NCBI GenBank assembly: GCA_021805585.1
Contig: JAJZEY010000164.1
Coordinates: forward strand, 1 to 7,153
DNA from: Planctomycetota bacterium
Lineage (GTDB): Bacteria > Planctomycetota > Phycisphaerae > WQYP01
Reading direction: 5' to 3'
DNA: 7,153 nucleotides
This document shows positions 6,880-7,153 of the stretch, piece by piece; positions within the stretch are counted from its first letter, which is position 1; each line of letters opens with the position of its first letter. The position numbers and the translations under genes are program-made. A model generated the notes under the pieces. That model worked only from the letters and a program-made list of their open reading frames with translations, did no database searches and was not told the DNA's origin.

Positions 6880-7153
6880 CTATTTGGATTTCGTGGCTGG
6901 CTTCGCGGGCTTTTCGGAAGACTTTCGCGATGGTTCAGAATTTCCGCTGGAAGCCGGGGAATCCGCGGCTTTTGTGGCCGGGACGGTTGAACCGCTTTCG
7001 GTGCCGCCTTTGGATTCCGATTTTCCGTCGGTGGCCGGTGCCCCGGCGGGGGGTGATGCGGCGGGTGCCGAGTCCTTTTTTGCGGACTCCTTGTACCCAT
7101 CCGAACGGTAATCCGTTTGGTAAAAGCCGCTGCCCTTAAAAATAAAGCCAGCC
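6880..7153 (-). CDS. FmdB-family zinc-ribbon protein, C-terminal part
   Basis: The frame enters from the right edge (first whole codon at 7152) and ends at TAG 6880-6882, giving 90 residues. The first part, AGFIFKGSGFYQTDYRSDGY, is the hallmark end of the FmdB / CxxC_CxxC_SSSS zinc-ribbon domain. The Cys-pair ribbon itself would lie outside the window. The remaining 70 or so residues are a low-complexity tail rich in Ala, Pro, Ser, Lys, Gly and Thr, ending KPATKSK, and are almost certainly disordered. FmdB-type proteins are small and presumed regulatory or nucleic-acid-binding; their role is poorly defined. The extended frame is open and lacks a start because of the window edge, not through damage. 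It probably begins the transcript that continues into the SUFU gene. Confidence 0.85.
   Translation of the reverse strand, partial: AGFIFKGSGFYQTDYRSDGYKESAKKDSAPAASPPAGAPATDGKSESKGGTESGSTVPATKAADSPASSGNSEPSRKSSEKPAKPATKSK

Noticed and set aside
6837..7100. Extension of the SUFU frame upstream to an ATG at 7100 (315 residues in total)
   Set aside because: The added 88 residues are a basic, Pro/Arg-rich reading of the FmdB tail in another frame. The FmdB frame ends with recognisable family sequence, and 6836 has an AGGA upstream and fits the SUFU domain boundary.

Overview
The window is a stretch of a bacterial chromosome with six protein genes, all on the minus strand. The two at the edges are cut off by the window. 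In order of transcription (right to left) they are: an FmdB-type zinc-ribbon protein (C-terminal part only), a suppressor-of-fused (SUFU) domain protein, the radical-SAM RNA methyltransferase RlmN, a ketosynthase-like protein that has lost its catalytic residues (KSbeta / chain-length-factor type), a catalytically complete FabF-type ketosynthase, and transketolase (missing about the last 25 residues). No tRNA, rRNA, CRISPR array or mobile element was seen. No gene-free stretch exceeds 300 bases; the longest gap, 1796-1992, is 197 bases.

Organism: the DNA is moderately GC-rich. Compact same-strand genes, a short transketolase of the animal type, a SUFU protein, an FmdB protein with a long Ala/Pro/Ser/Lys-rich tail and a paired FabF-like module together suggest a Gram-negative bacterium of the Planctomycetota/Verrucomicrobiota kind. 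This is inference from gene content only and is weakly held.

Right part (4849-7153): FmdB, SUFU and RlmN follow one another with gaps of 43 and 110 bases and could share a transcript. RlmN has every expected cysteine. Middle part (3379-4810): a well-spaced promoter-like pair (TTGGCT-17-TAGAAT) with a 12-base palindrome in its spacer precedes the KSbeta-like gene, so the ketosynthase pair probably has its own, possibly regulated, promoter. The pair is the most interesting content. The downstream partner keeps Cys-His-Lys-His, while the upstream partner has Gln, Ser, Arg and Asp at the same alignment columns. Its Cys-to-Gln change is the one that defines chain-length factors of type II polyketide synthases. 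The two proteins also share an extra segment before the active site, which suggests they arose by duplication and work as a heterodimer. No acyl carrier protein, reductase or dehydratase gene lies in the window, so the product is unknown.

Left part (1-2007): a possible pair of competing stem structures sits at the end of the ketosynthase gene. Transketolase follows, with its own candidate promoter and an overlapping inverted repeat.
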